Of a DNA stretch of 64,000 bases, positions 49,687 through 57,714 are shown piece after piece. The position numbers and the translations under genes were made by a program. The notes under the pieces are model-generated. The model worked only from the letters and a program-made list of their open reading frames with translations, was not told the origin of the DNA and did not search any database. This stretch comes from Kluyvera intermedia (lineage in GTDB: Bacteria; Pseudomonadota; Gammaproteobacteria; Enterobacterales; Enterobacteriaceae). Each line of letters begins with the position of its first letter. The stretch's first letter is position 1. Where the stretch lies: positions 930,001 to 994,000 of the forward strand of contig NZ_CP139986.1 of the NCBI RefSeq assembly GCF_034424175.1, read 5' to 3'.

Positions 49687-49775
49687 CCCAGAGGTATTGA
49701 TTGGTGAATGTTTTAATGTGTGCTTTGCACACGCCATCACTTACACCGACCTGCGCAGATGCGCAGGTTTTTTTT
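49687..49775 (+). ncRNA. omrA: OmrA/OmrB-type small RNA
   Basis: The first 21 nt (CCCAGAGGTATTGATTGGTGA region) are the conserved 5' seed of OmrA/OmrB. The 3' end ACCTGCGCAGATGCGCAGGT followed by eight T is their shared terminator, and a GTGTGC-TTT-GCACAC stem lies between. These Hfq-dependent RNAs, induced by EnvZ-OmpR, repress outer-membrane protein and csgD mRNAs. E. coli has two tandem copies between galR and aas; only one was found here. TTGGTGA favours OmrA and GCGCAGATGCGC favours OmrB. Confidence 0.9.
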
Positions 49776-49856
49776 GTCTTAACCCGGATGCCTGCTGCTT
49801 TTCCACTGTTTTCTCGTGTACCCTGCAATGACAAAACGATGGCCAATGGAGTTGGT

Positions 49857-52016
49857 ATGCTTCTGGGATTCTTCCGACTGATTTTTAAGCTGTTATTCCG
49901 GGTCAGGCTGACGGGCAACACCGAGGCATTGAACGCGCCTAAAGTGCTCATTACGCCCAACCACGTCTCTTTTATTGACGGTGTTCTGCTGGCACTCTTC
50001 CTGCCCGTTCGTCCGGTCTTTGCTGTCTACAGCTCGATTACCGACAAATGGTTTATGCGCTGGCTAAAGCCGATTATTGACTTCGTGCCGCTCGACCCTA
50101 CGAAGCCAATGTCAATCAAACATCTGGTGCGTCTGATTGAACAGGGACGACCGGTGGTCATTTTCCCGGAAGGGCGCATTTCAGTCTCCGGGTCGCTGAT
50201 GAAAATCTACGACGGCGCGGCCTTTGTTGCGGCGAAGTCGGGCGCCACGATTATTCCACTGCGTATTGAAGGCGCTGAGTTAACCTTCTTCAGCCGCCTG
50301 AAAGGGCGGGTAAAACGCCGTCTGTTCCCGCGCATTGGGCTACACCTGCTACCGCCAACCTCGCTGCCAATGCCGGAAGCGCCGCGCGCCCGCGACCGCC
50401 GCAAAATTGCCGGTGAAATGCTGCACCAGATCATGATGGAAGCACGTATGGCCGTGCGTCCACGCGAAACGCTGTATGAGTCACTGCTGAGGGCAATGCA
50501 TCGCTATGGCGAGAAAAAACCGTGCGTTGAGGATATTAACTTCCAGCCGGACAGCTACCGCAAGCTGCTGACCAAAACGCTGTTTGTGGCACGAATTCTG
50601 GATAAATACAGCCAGAAGGGTGAAAAGATCGGCTTGATGCTGCCCAATGCCAGTATCAGCGCCGCGGTGATTTTCGGCGCTATCGCCCGTGGTCGTATCC
50701 CGGCGATGATGAACTACACGGCCGGGGTAAAGGGGCTCACCAGTGCGATTACCGCTGCGCAAATTGGCACTATCTTTACCTCCAGAACCTTCCTTGATAA
50801 AGGTAAGCTCTGGCACCTGACGGAACAACTGACTCAGGTGCGCTGGGTCTTCCTCGAAGACTTAAAAGGGGATGTCACTCCCGTCGATAAACTGTGGATA
50901 TTCTCCCGCGTGTTGATGCCGCATCTGGCGCAGGTGCCCCAGAAGCCGGAAGAACCGGCAATAATCCTGTTTACCTCCGGCTCAGAAGGCCACCCGAAAG
51001 GCGTCGTGCATAGCCATAAAAGCATTCTGGCTAACGTCGAGCAGATTAAAACTATCGCCGACTTTACCGCCAGCGACCGCTTTATGTCGGCACTGCCGCT
51101 ATTCCACTCATTTGGGCTGACGGTTGGCCTGTTCACGCCGCTGTTGACCGGTGCGGAAGTCTTCCTCTATCCCAGCCCGCTGCACTATCGAGTGGTACCG
51201 GAACTGGTTTATGACCGCAACTGCACCGTGCTGTTTGGCACCTCAACGTTCTTAGGTCACTACGCGCGCTTTGCGAATCCCTATGATTTCTATCGTCTAC
51301 GCTATGTTGTAGCGGGTGCGGAGAAGTTGCAGCAGAGCACGAAAGAGCTTTGGCAGGATAAGTTTGGCCTGCGTATTCTGGAAGGTTACGGCGTGACCGA
51401 ATGTGCGCCGGTAGTCTCCATCAACGTCCCGATGGCGGCGAAACCCGGCACCGTTGGACGTATTTTGCCGGGTATGGATGCCCGGTTGCTGGAAATTCCG
51501 GGGATTGAGCAGGGCGGTCGTCTTCAGGTGAAGGGGCCAAACGTCATGTCAGGCTATCTGCGTGTGGAGAATCCGGGCGTGCTTGAAGCGCCGACGGCTG
51601 AAAATCAGCATGGCGAGCTGGAGACGGGCTGGTATGACACGGGTGATATTGTTGCCTTTGACGAACAGGGTTTCGTGAAAATTCAGGGCCGTGCTAAACG
51701 CTTTGCCAAAATTGCCGGTGAGATGATCTCACTTGAGATGGTCGAGTTGATGGCCCTTGGCGTCTCGCCGGAGAAAATGCACGGCACGGCGGTAAAAACA
51801 GATGCCAGCAAAGGCGAGGCGCTGGTGCTGTTTACCACCGATAATGAACTGACCCGCGATAAGCTGTTGCAGTATGCGCGGACGAACGGCGTACCGGAGC
51901 TGGCGGTTCCTCGTGATATCCGCTACTTAAAACAGATGCCGCTTTTGGGCAGCGGCAAACCGGATTTCGTCACCCTTAAAAGCATGGTTGCAGAAGCGGA
52001 AAATCCGAATGAGTGA
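49857..52016 (+). CDS. aas: Bifunctional acyltransferase / acyl-ACP synthetase Aas
   Basis: This 719-residue inner-membrane protein is the same length as in E. coli. The N-terminal 2-acylglycerophosphoethanolamine acyltransferase carries NHVSFID (H36, D41) and FPEGRIS. The C-terminal AMP-binding acyl-ACP synthetase carries LFTSGSEGHPKGVVHSH (near 370), GYGVTECAPV and the end of the fold. It re-acylates lysophospholipids brought in by LplT. The frame is open upstream through the Omr RNA, but the ATG at 49857 is the family start. lplT overlaps by 8 bp. Confidence 0.96.
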   Translation: MLLGFFRLIFKLLFRVRLTGNTEALNAPKVLITPNHVSFIDGVLLALFLPVRPVFAVYSSITDKWFMRWLKPIIDFVPLDPTKPMSIKHLVRLIEQGRPVVIFPEGRISVSGSLMKIYDGAAFVAAKSGATIIPLRIEGAELTFFSRLKGRVKRRLFPRIGLHLLPPTSLPMPEAPRARDRRKIAGEMLHQIMMEARMAVRPRETLYESLLRAMHRYGEKKPCVEDINFQPDSYRKLLTKTLFVARILDKYSQKGEKIGLMLPNASISAAVIFGAIARGRIPAMMNYTAGVKGLTSAITAAQIGTIFTSRTFLDKGKLWHLTEQLTQVRWVFLEDLKGDVTPVDKLWIFSRVLMPHLAQVPQKPEEPAIILFTSGSEGHPKGVVHSHKSILANVEQIKTIADFTASDRFMSALPLFHSFGLTVGLFTPLLTGAEVFLYPSPLHYRVVPELVYDRNCTVLFGTSTFLGHYARFANPYDFYRLRYVVAGAEKLQQSTKELWQDKFGLRILEGYGVTECAPVVSINVPMAAKPGTVGRILPGMDARLLEIPGIEQGGRLQVKGPNVMSGYLRVENPGVLEAPTAENQHGELETGWYDTGDIVAFDEQGFVKIQGRAKRFAKIAGEMISLEMVELMALGVSPEKMHGTAVKTDASKGEALVLFTTDNELTRDKLLQYARTNGVPELAVPRDIRYLKQMPLLGSGKPDFVTLKSMVAEAENPNE

Positions 52017-53202
52017 GTCAGTACACACCAACCCATCCATCTGGTCAAAAGGCATGATGGCGGTGATTGCGGCCCAGTTCTTCTCGGCCTTTGGGGATAA
52101 CGCACTCCTGTTCGCCACGCTGGCGCTGATGAAGCAACAGTTTTACCCGGACTGGAGTCAGCCGGTTCTGCAAATGGTGTTTGTGGGCGCTTACATTCTT
52201 TTTGCACCGTTTGTGGGGCAGGTTGCGGACAGCTTCGGCAAAGGCCGGGTGATGATGTTTGCCAATGCCCTGAAACTGGCGGGCGCGGCAACCATTTGTG
52301 CGGGGATTAACCCGTTTATTGGCTACACGCTGGTGGGAATTGGCGCTGCGGCATACTCTCCGGCGAAGTACGGTATTCTCGGGGAAATCACCACCGGTGA
52401 TAAGTTGGTGAAAGCCAACGGATTAATGGAAGCGTCAACCATTGCGGCGATTCTGGTCGGCTCGGTGGCCGGTGGCGTGGTTGCCGATCTGAACGTCTTC
52501 GCAGCGCTAGGACTTTGTGCGGTCATGTACTGTGGTGCGGTGGTCGCGAACACCTTCATCCCGAAATTACCGGCAGCGCGCCCGGGGCAATCCTGGCGCT
52601 TTCGTCCTATGACTCAGAGCTTCTTTAACGCCTGTCGTGTGCTGTGGAGTAACGGGGAAACCCGCTTTTCGCTGCTGGGTACCAGCCTCTTTTGGGGCGC
52701 GGGCGTAACGCTACGTTTCCTGCTGGTACTGTGGGTGCCGGTTGCGCTTGGGGTGACCGATAATGCGACACCAACCTATCTTAATGCGATGGTCGCGGTA
52801 GGGATTGTTGTGGGAGCCGGGGCTGCGGCGAAGCTGGTGACGCTGGAGACGGTATCACGCTGTATGCCGGCCGGCGCGTTGATTGGTGTCGTGGTGGCGA
52901 TTTTTGCGCTACAGCATCTGGCACTGCCTGCCTATGTGCTGCTGTTTATCATCGGTATCTGCGGCGGATTTTTTATCGTTCCGCTGAATGCGTTGTTGCA
53001 AGATCGTGGAAAGCAAACCGTTGGCTCAGGGAATGCGATTGCCGTGCAGAACCTTGGTGAAAACAGCATGATGCTAATTATGCTGGGGATTTACTCGCTG
53101 GCGGTGGCGGTGGGCATTCCGGTTGTCGGTGTCGGCGTGGGCTTCGGCGTGCTGTTTGCTCTGGCGATTGTGGTGTTGTGGCTGTGGGGAAAACGGCGCT
53201 GA
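52009..53202 (+). CDS. lplT: Lysophospholipid transporter LplT
   Basis: This 397-residue MFS protein with about twelve helices flips lysophospholipids across the inner membrane. GDNALLFATLALMK, FAPFVGQVADSFGKGRVMMFAN, AYSPAKYGILGEI and GGFFIVPLNALLQ match E. coli LplT. It overlaps the aas stop by 8 bp, and the two form one operon for phospholipid repair. Confidence 0.96.
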   Translation: MSESVHTNPSIWSKGMMAVIAAQFFSAFGDNALLFATLALMKQQFYPDWSQPVLQMVFVGAYILFAPFVGQVADSFGKGRVMMFANALKLAGAATICAGINPFIGYTLVGIGAAAYSPAKYGILGEITTGDKLVKANGLMEASTIAAILVGSVAGGVVADLNVFAALGLCAVMYCGAVVANTFIPKLPAARPGQSWRFRPMTQSFFNACRVLWSNGETRFSLLGTSLFWGAGVTLRFLLVLWVPVALGVTDNATPTYLNAMVAVGIVVGAGAAAKLVTLETVSRCMPAGALIGVVVAIFALQHLALPAYVLLFIIGICGGFFIVPLNALLQDRGKQTVGSGNAIAVQNLGENSMMLIMLGIYSLAVAVGIPVVGVGVGFGVLFALAIVVLWLWGKRR

Positions 53203-53215
53203 CTTTTGTGAAACG

Positions 53216-53373
53216 CCCGGCGGCGCTGCGCTTGGCCGGGCTACAATCTTGCTCAATCATGAACACCTGCAACACGTAGGCCTAAAAGCTGCGCGCCATC
53301 AGGCATATCAGCGCATATTGCCGGATGACGGCAACGCCCACTGGTAGCCCGGCCAAGCGCAGCGCCGCCGGGA
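53216..53373. repeat. REP array between lplT and tas
   Basis: CCCGGCGGCGCTGCGCTTGG at the left and CCAAGCGCAGCGCCGCCGGG at the right enclose two degraded units (GTAGGCCTAAAAGCTGCGCG and TTGCCGGATGACGGC). The layout is the same as in 46659-46814, which suggests a common composite unit. Confidence 0.88.
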
Positions 53374-53381
53374 TCACCCTA

Positions 53382-54422
53382 TTACGGTGCCGGGTAGGTA
53401 TAAACCCGATGCACCGCTTCAATCTCCGCTAACACCTCTTCACTCAACTCCAGATGCAGACTCTCCACGTTGGTTTTGAGCTGCTCCATGGTTGTCGCGC
53501 CTAACAGAGTGCTGGCAACAAACGGTTGGCGACGCACAAACGCCAGCGCCATCTGCGCCGGGTCAAGATTGTGGCGCTTCGCGATATCGACATAAGCGGC
53601 CACGGCTTTTTCCGTCTGCTCGCCGCTATAGCGTGTAAAGCGGCTGAAAAGCGTATTACGCGCCCCCGCCGGTTTAGCCCCGTTTAAGTATTTACCGGTC
53701 AGGGTGCCGAACCCCAGGCACGAGTATGCCAGCAGCTCAATACCCTCGAACTGGCTCACTTCTGCCAGCGCCACTTCAAAGCTGCGGTTGACCAGACTGT
53801 ACGGATTTTGAATGGTAACGATGCGCGGCAGATCGTGCTTATCAGCCAAATGCAGATAGCGCATTACGCCAAATGCCGTTTCATTGGAAACGCCGATATA
53901 GCGAATCTTCCCGGCTCGTTGATATTCAGCGAGCGCTTCCAGCGTTTCCAGCAGAGAAACGACCGGTGCCGAGTCTGCCCAGGTGTACCCAAGCTTGCCA
54001 AAACAGTTGGTTGGCCGCTGTGGCCAGTGAACCTGATACAGATCGAGATAGTCCGTTTGCAGGCGTTGCAGGCTGTTATGCAGCGCATCACGGATATTCT
54101 TACGGTCAAGCGCCTGATTGGGACGAATACCGCTGTCGTTATTGCGTGACGGGCCGCTAACCTTTGAGGCAATCACCAGCTTTTCGCGATTACCGCGTTT
54201 AGCCAGCCAGTTACCGACGTAGGTTTCCGTCAGTCCCTGTGTTTCCGGGCGAGGAGGGACCGGGTACATCTCCGCGACATCAATCAGGTTGATGCCCTGG
54301 CTTACGGCATAATCAAGCTGCTCGTGGGCGTCGGCTTCGCTATTTTGTTCACCAAACGTCATTGTGCCCAGCCCAAGGGTGCTTATCTCAAGCGAGCTGT
54401 GGGGGATACGGTGGTACTGCAT
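53382..54422 (-). CDS. tas: Tas, aldo-keto reductase family protein
   Basis: This 346-residue TIM-barrel oxidoreductase has GTMTFGEQNSEADAHEQLDYAVSQGINLIDVAEMY (Asp and Tyr of the tetrad), VIASKVSGP (Lys), LYQVHWPQRP (His) and FVRRQPFVASTLLGATT for cofactor. E. coli Tas complements a tyrosine-auxotrophic strain under starvation; its natural substrate is unclear. The ATG at 54422 gives the E. coli length and follows GGAAG. Confidence 0.94.
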   Translation of the reverse strand: MQYHRIPHSSLEISTLGLGTMTFGEQNSEADAHEQLDYAVSQGINLIDVAEMYPVPPRPETQGLTETYVGNWLAKRGNREKLVIASKVSGPSRNNDSGIRPNQALDRKNIRDALHNSLQRLQTDYLDLYQVHWPQRPTNCFGKLGYTWADSAPVVSLLETLEALAEYQRAGKIRYIGVSNETAFGVMRYLHLADKHDLPRIVTIQNPYSLVNRSFEVALAEVSQFEGIELLAYSCLGFGTLTGKYLNGAKPAGARNTLFSRFTRYSGEQTEKAVAAYVDIAKRHNLDPAQMALAFVRRQPFVASTLLGATTMEQLKTNVESLHLELSEEVLAEIEAVHRVYTYPAP

Positions 54423-54549
54423 AAGCCGGCTTCCTTTTATTAACAGCGTCAGGAAAGAGTCCTGACAAAGGAATATAAAAATGGCAGAGGGGAAGAAAAA
54501 GGGGAAGTAAAAAAATGAAAAAAGGCCAGCGAGCGGCTGACCTCTGTCA

Positions 54550-54768
54550 CTAACGTCTAATAATCTGCGACACGTCGTCGCGATTGATCTGCATCTGATT
54601 GCCTTGCTGGTCTTCGTAGCTGATAAGACCGGTATCGTCATCAACTTCCGGTTTACCATCGGTCAGAATCATCCGGCCATCTTTCGTCGCCATGACGTAA
54701 TCGCTGCTACAGCCGGAAACAGCAAAAACTAAACCCACTGCGGAAATCAACACTGCCCATTTTGTCAT
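54550..54768 (-). CDS. ygdR: YgdR, small YgdI/YgdR-family lipoprotein
   Basis: The 72 residues have a signal peptide with lipobox VSGC (near residue 19) and the compact SH3-like YgdI/YgdR domain SSDYVMATKDGRMILTDGKPE. It matches E. coli YgdR almost throughout. The ATG at 54768 follows AAGGGGA. Its role in the cell envelope is unknown. Confidence 0.94.
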   Translation of the reverse strand: MTKWAVLISAVGLVFAVSGCSSDYVMATKDGRMILTDGKPEVDDDTGLISYEDQQGNQMQINRDDVSQIIRR

Positions 54769-54895
54769 CGTTATCCCCTTCATCACCGCACTCTCTCTCT
54801 ATAGTCTAGTAATAACTGACTCTGAGAAAAGCATAAAGCAGGAAAATCTTAAAAAAATCTGACATAGCCCTCAAAAAAGGGCTACGGGCAACAGA

Positions 54896-55609
54896 TCACT
54901 GCGATGTTTTCTTATTTCTCAGCAGATTGAGACTCTCAACCGCAATCGAGAAGAACATCGCGAAGTAGATGTAACCTTTCGGAACATGGACGTCGAAGCT
55001 CTCAAGAATCAAGGTAAAGCCGATAAGGATCAGGAACGACAGTGCCAGCATTTTCACCGACGGGTGCCTGTCGACAAACTCACCGATAGTCCGCGCAGCA
55101 AACATCATCACGCCCACCGCAATAACAACCGCCGCCATCATAATAAACAGATGGTCGGAGAGGCCCACGGCGGTGATGACCGAATCGAGGCTGAAGATGA
55201 TATCAAGCAGCATAATCTGCACGATGGCACCAAAGAATGAATGCACGTTGGTCTTAATGCTTTCTTCATCGCCTTCAAACGACTCGTGAATTTCCTTACT
55301 GGATTTCCAGATAAGGAATAATCCGCCAAGCAGTAAAATCAAATCGCGAATCGAAATGGCCTGATCGAAGACGGTAAACAGGGGGTAAGTTAACCGCACA
55401 ACCCAAGCGATAGAGGCCAGGAGCGCCAGTCGCATGATCATGGCGCCCATTAACCCGATGCGGCGAGCGTGAGCGCGCTGAGCGGTCGGGAGCTTTGCAA
55501 CAACCAGAGAGAGGAAAATAATATTATCGATCCCAAGGACTATCTCTAACAGCGTCAGAGTACCAAGCGCAAGCCAGGCATTGGGGTCAGTGATCCATGC
55601 AAATAACAT
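54896..55609 (-). CDS. ygdQ: YgdQ, TerC-family membrane protein
   Basis: This 237-residue protein has about seven helices. The TerC motifs EIVLGIDNIIFLSLV (near 22-36) and DIIFSLDSVITAVGLS (near 135-150) hold the membrane acidic residues thought to bind metal ions, possibly Mn2+. The length equals E. coli YgdQ. The ATG at 55609 is the family start. The substrate is not established. Confidence 0.94.
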   Translation of the reverse strand: MLFAWITDPNAWLALGTLTLLEIVLGIDNIIFLSLVVAKLPTAQRAHARRIGLMGAMIMRLALLASIAWVVRLTYPLFTVFDQAISIRDLILLLGGLFLIWKSSKEIHESFEGDEESIKTNVHSFFGAIVQIMLLDIIFSLDSVITAVGLSDHLFIMMAAVVIAVGVMMFAARTIGEFVDRHPSVKMLALSFLILIGFTLILESFDVHVPKGYIYFAMFFSIAVESLNLLRNKKTSQ

Positions 55610-55791
55610 CAGATAAGTCCTGCCAAAAAAACGAAGTGTTAATTGATATACGTTGAATTTGCCGCGCCGGGATGCGGACAAGCCAATCCCCTGAAACGAC
55701 TCCCTGTTGAGACGGGGAAGGCAAAGGAATGTCTGCTTCTTACGGCGGATAGCGGGGGGATTATAATCCCGCAGCGCAGCATGACAAAAAA

Positions 55792-56487
55792 TTAATGCGC
55801 TGACGGCATAAAGTGGCGCGCCAGCAGGGCAGAGGTGAAGTTCTTTTTCAGATAGAAACCGCGCGGCAGCGTCATAATACGCTCGCCCCGTGCGCCGATA
55901 GCCTCGGTGAGCGCTTTACTATTCGCGGCCTTAGGGCGTAACTGTAACACCTCGCCATGACGGGCGGTGATCCGCTCAACCTGACCCAGCACAATCAGAT
56001 CCATCAACTCCTCCCAGTCCATCTGTAGCTGATGCTCCTCTTCGGCGCTTGGCGTCCACAGCAGCGGTGAGCCGACGCGCCTTTCGGCAAGGGGGATTGC
56101 CCGTTCACCTTCCACCGGGATCCAGAGCACTCGCTTGAGCTTATGGCGCACGTGGCTGTTCTCCCAAGTGACGCCGGAATTGCCGGTCAGCGGTGCCACG
56201 CAAACGAAGGTAGTTTCAAGCGGCTTACCCTGTGAATCGATAGGGATGGTTTTTAGCTCAACCCCCAGCGTGGCGAAATCCTGTTCCGGTTTGCTCCCGG
56301 CGCTGGCACCAAGCCAGATCTCCAGCAGGATGCCAATCCATCCTTTATCACGCTTTAAATCTTGAGGTGCCTTAATACCCGCCATAGCCGCAAGCTCTCC
56401 CAGTGAATAACCCGCTAGCCGTTGCGCCTGGGCGAGAAGTTCCGCCTGAGTTTTCGGTGAGGTTGGGAGTGGAGCAAGGGTGGACAT
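55792..56487 (-). CDS. mutH: DNA mismatch repair endonuclease MutH
   Basis: This 231-residue protein nicks the unmethylated strand at hemimethylated GATC sites after activation by MutS and MutL. The catalytic D70, E77 and K79 (DFATLGVELK) are at the same positions as in E. coli. It is two residues longer than the E. coli protein. Its presence implies Dam methylation in this organism. Confidence 0.96.
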   Translation of the reverse strand: MSTLAPLPTSPKTQAELLAQAQRLAGYSLGELAAMAGIKAPQDLKRDKGWIGILLEIWLGASAGSKPEQDFATLGVELKTIPIDSQGKPLETTFVCVAPLTGNSGVTWENSHVRHKLKRVLWIPVEGERAIPLAERRVGSPLLWTPSAEEEHQLQMDWEELMDLIVLGQVERITARHGEVLQLRPKAANSKALTEAIGARGERIMTLPRGFYLKKNFTSALLARHFMPSAH

Positions 56488-56674
56488 AGTAATACGCCTT
56501 TTGATTAAAAAATGAACGACAAATTGACCGGGTGTGGATAGAGTTTAACTTTTTCTGAGTAAATATATCAAATCGATGATAAATATAACTTTTTTTGAAA
56601 TAAATCTCGGCAAAAAAAGTGGGAAAAAAAGGTTTCACAAAACTGGTCACTGACAATGAACAGGATCTTACACC

Positions 56675-56836
56675 ATGTTATCCACAGAAAAATGGGATAA
56701 CTGGGGAAAAGCCCCACTACTGTTTCAATTTACAGCCTTGACGTGCGACGAAAATCGAATTTTTGCACAAAACATGCCTAAGATGTTGGCACAATCTGTG
56801 GATAAAACCGACGTTGTTCGATCTTTCATCAATTAA
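56675..56836 (+). CDS. ygdT: Small protein resembling YgdT
   Basis: This 53-residue frame starts MLSTEKWDNWGKAPLLFQFT and continues ALTCDE, which I recall as the pattern of E. coli YgdT (MLSTESWDN...FTALTCDE), located between mutH and rppH. The C-terminal half differs and is longer here. The ribosome-binding site is weak (CAGGA, 12 bp away). The surrounding 684-bp gap is AT-rich and otherwise holds only the mutH and rppH promoters. Confidence 0.5.
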   Translation: MLSTEKWDNWGKAPLLFQFTALTCDENRIFAQNMPKMLAQSVDKTDVVRSFIN

Positions 56837-57171
56837 AGGATCCCCTATGTGATGATCATCACGTTATGTGCTCATGCATCAGGATTAACCGTAATAACAT
56901 AATGAAAAATAGCGATTTACTGAAAGTGCCTCGCGTGCGATTATTCGGAGTACTCTGGGTTTTCCCTGGGTAAACCCCTACTTCTTCACAACTCTATCCA
57001 CAGAAAAAGTGAATAAAATCGTTCGCAACCTGTCATCGCTGTTTATAACTATGATGATTACTGTGAGTTATTCAAATGTTATCCGGGATAGGGGCGTGCA
57101 ATAGAGTGGTTTACCGTTTACAGCGAGTGTGAAACAATCATTCACATTGAAGCTTATTTTGAGGTAGTCCG

Positions 57172-57702
57172 GTGATTGATGACGATGGCTACCGCCCAAA
57201 TGTTGGTATTGTAATTTGCAATCGTCAGGGCCAGGTCATGTGGGCCCGGCGCTATGGTCAGCACTCCTGGCAATTCCCGCAAGGGGGTATTAACCCCGGT
57301 GAGACAGCAGAACAGGCGATGTATCGGGAACTGTTCGAAGAAGTAGGATTAAGCCGTAAGGATGTACGGATCCTCGCTTCGACCCGAAACTGGTTGCGTT
57401 ACAAGTTGCCAAAACGTTTGGTGCGTTGGGACACAAAGCCGGTTTGTATCGGCCAGAAACAGAAGTGGTTTCTTTTGCAGTTGATCGGCAATGACGCGGA
57501 CATCAATATGCAAACCAGCAGCACGCCGGAATTCGATGGCTGGCGCTGGGTGAGTTACTGGTATCCGGTGCGCCAGGTAGTTTCGTTTAAACGTGACGTC
57601 TACCGCCGGGTAATGAAAGAGTTCGCCAGTGTCGTGATGGCGCTTGCTGAAAGCGCGCCAAAACCGCAAAGCGCGCCTGCGTATCGACGTAAAAGAGGTT
57701 AA
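57172..57702 (+). CDS. rppH: RNA pyrophosphohydrolase RppH
   Basis: This 176-residue Nudix hydrolase removes pyrophosphate from 5' ends of RNA and starts decay. The Nudix box GGINPGETAEQAMYRELFEEVGL-type motif lies at residues 38-60 with all Glu residues kept. It starts with GTG at 57172 after TTGAGG, as in E. coli. ptsP follows 12 bp downstream in the same operon. Confidence 0.96.
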   Translation: MIDDDGYRPNVGIVICNRQGQVMWARRYGQHSWQFPQGGINPGETAEQAMYRELFEEVGLSRKDVRILASTRNWLRYKLPKRLVRWDTKPVCIGQKQKWFLLQLIGNDADINMQTSSTPEFDGWRWVSYWYPVRQVVSFKRDVYRRVMKEFASVVMALAESAPKPQSAPAYRRKRG

Positions 57703-57714
57703 GCCACGCACATT

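Noticed and set aside
49701..49856. Longer N-terminus for Aas
   Set aside because: The frame is open but overlaps the Omr RNA and its terminator; the start at 49857 gives the known 719 residues.
55610..55791. Possible manganese (yybP-ykoY) riboswitch before ygdQ
   Set aside because: TerC genes often carry one, but the leader only has a loose CAGGGAGTC-like match and lacks the conserved loop sequences I would require.
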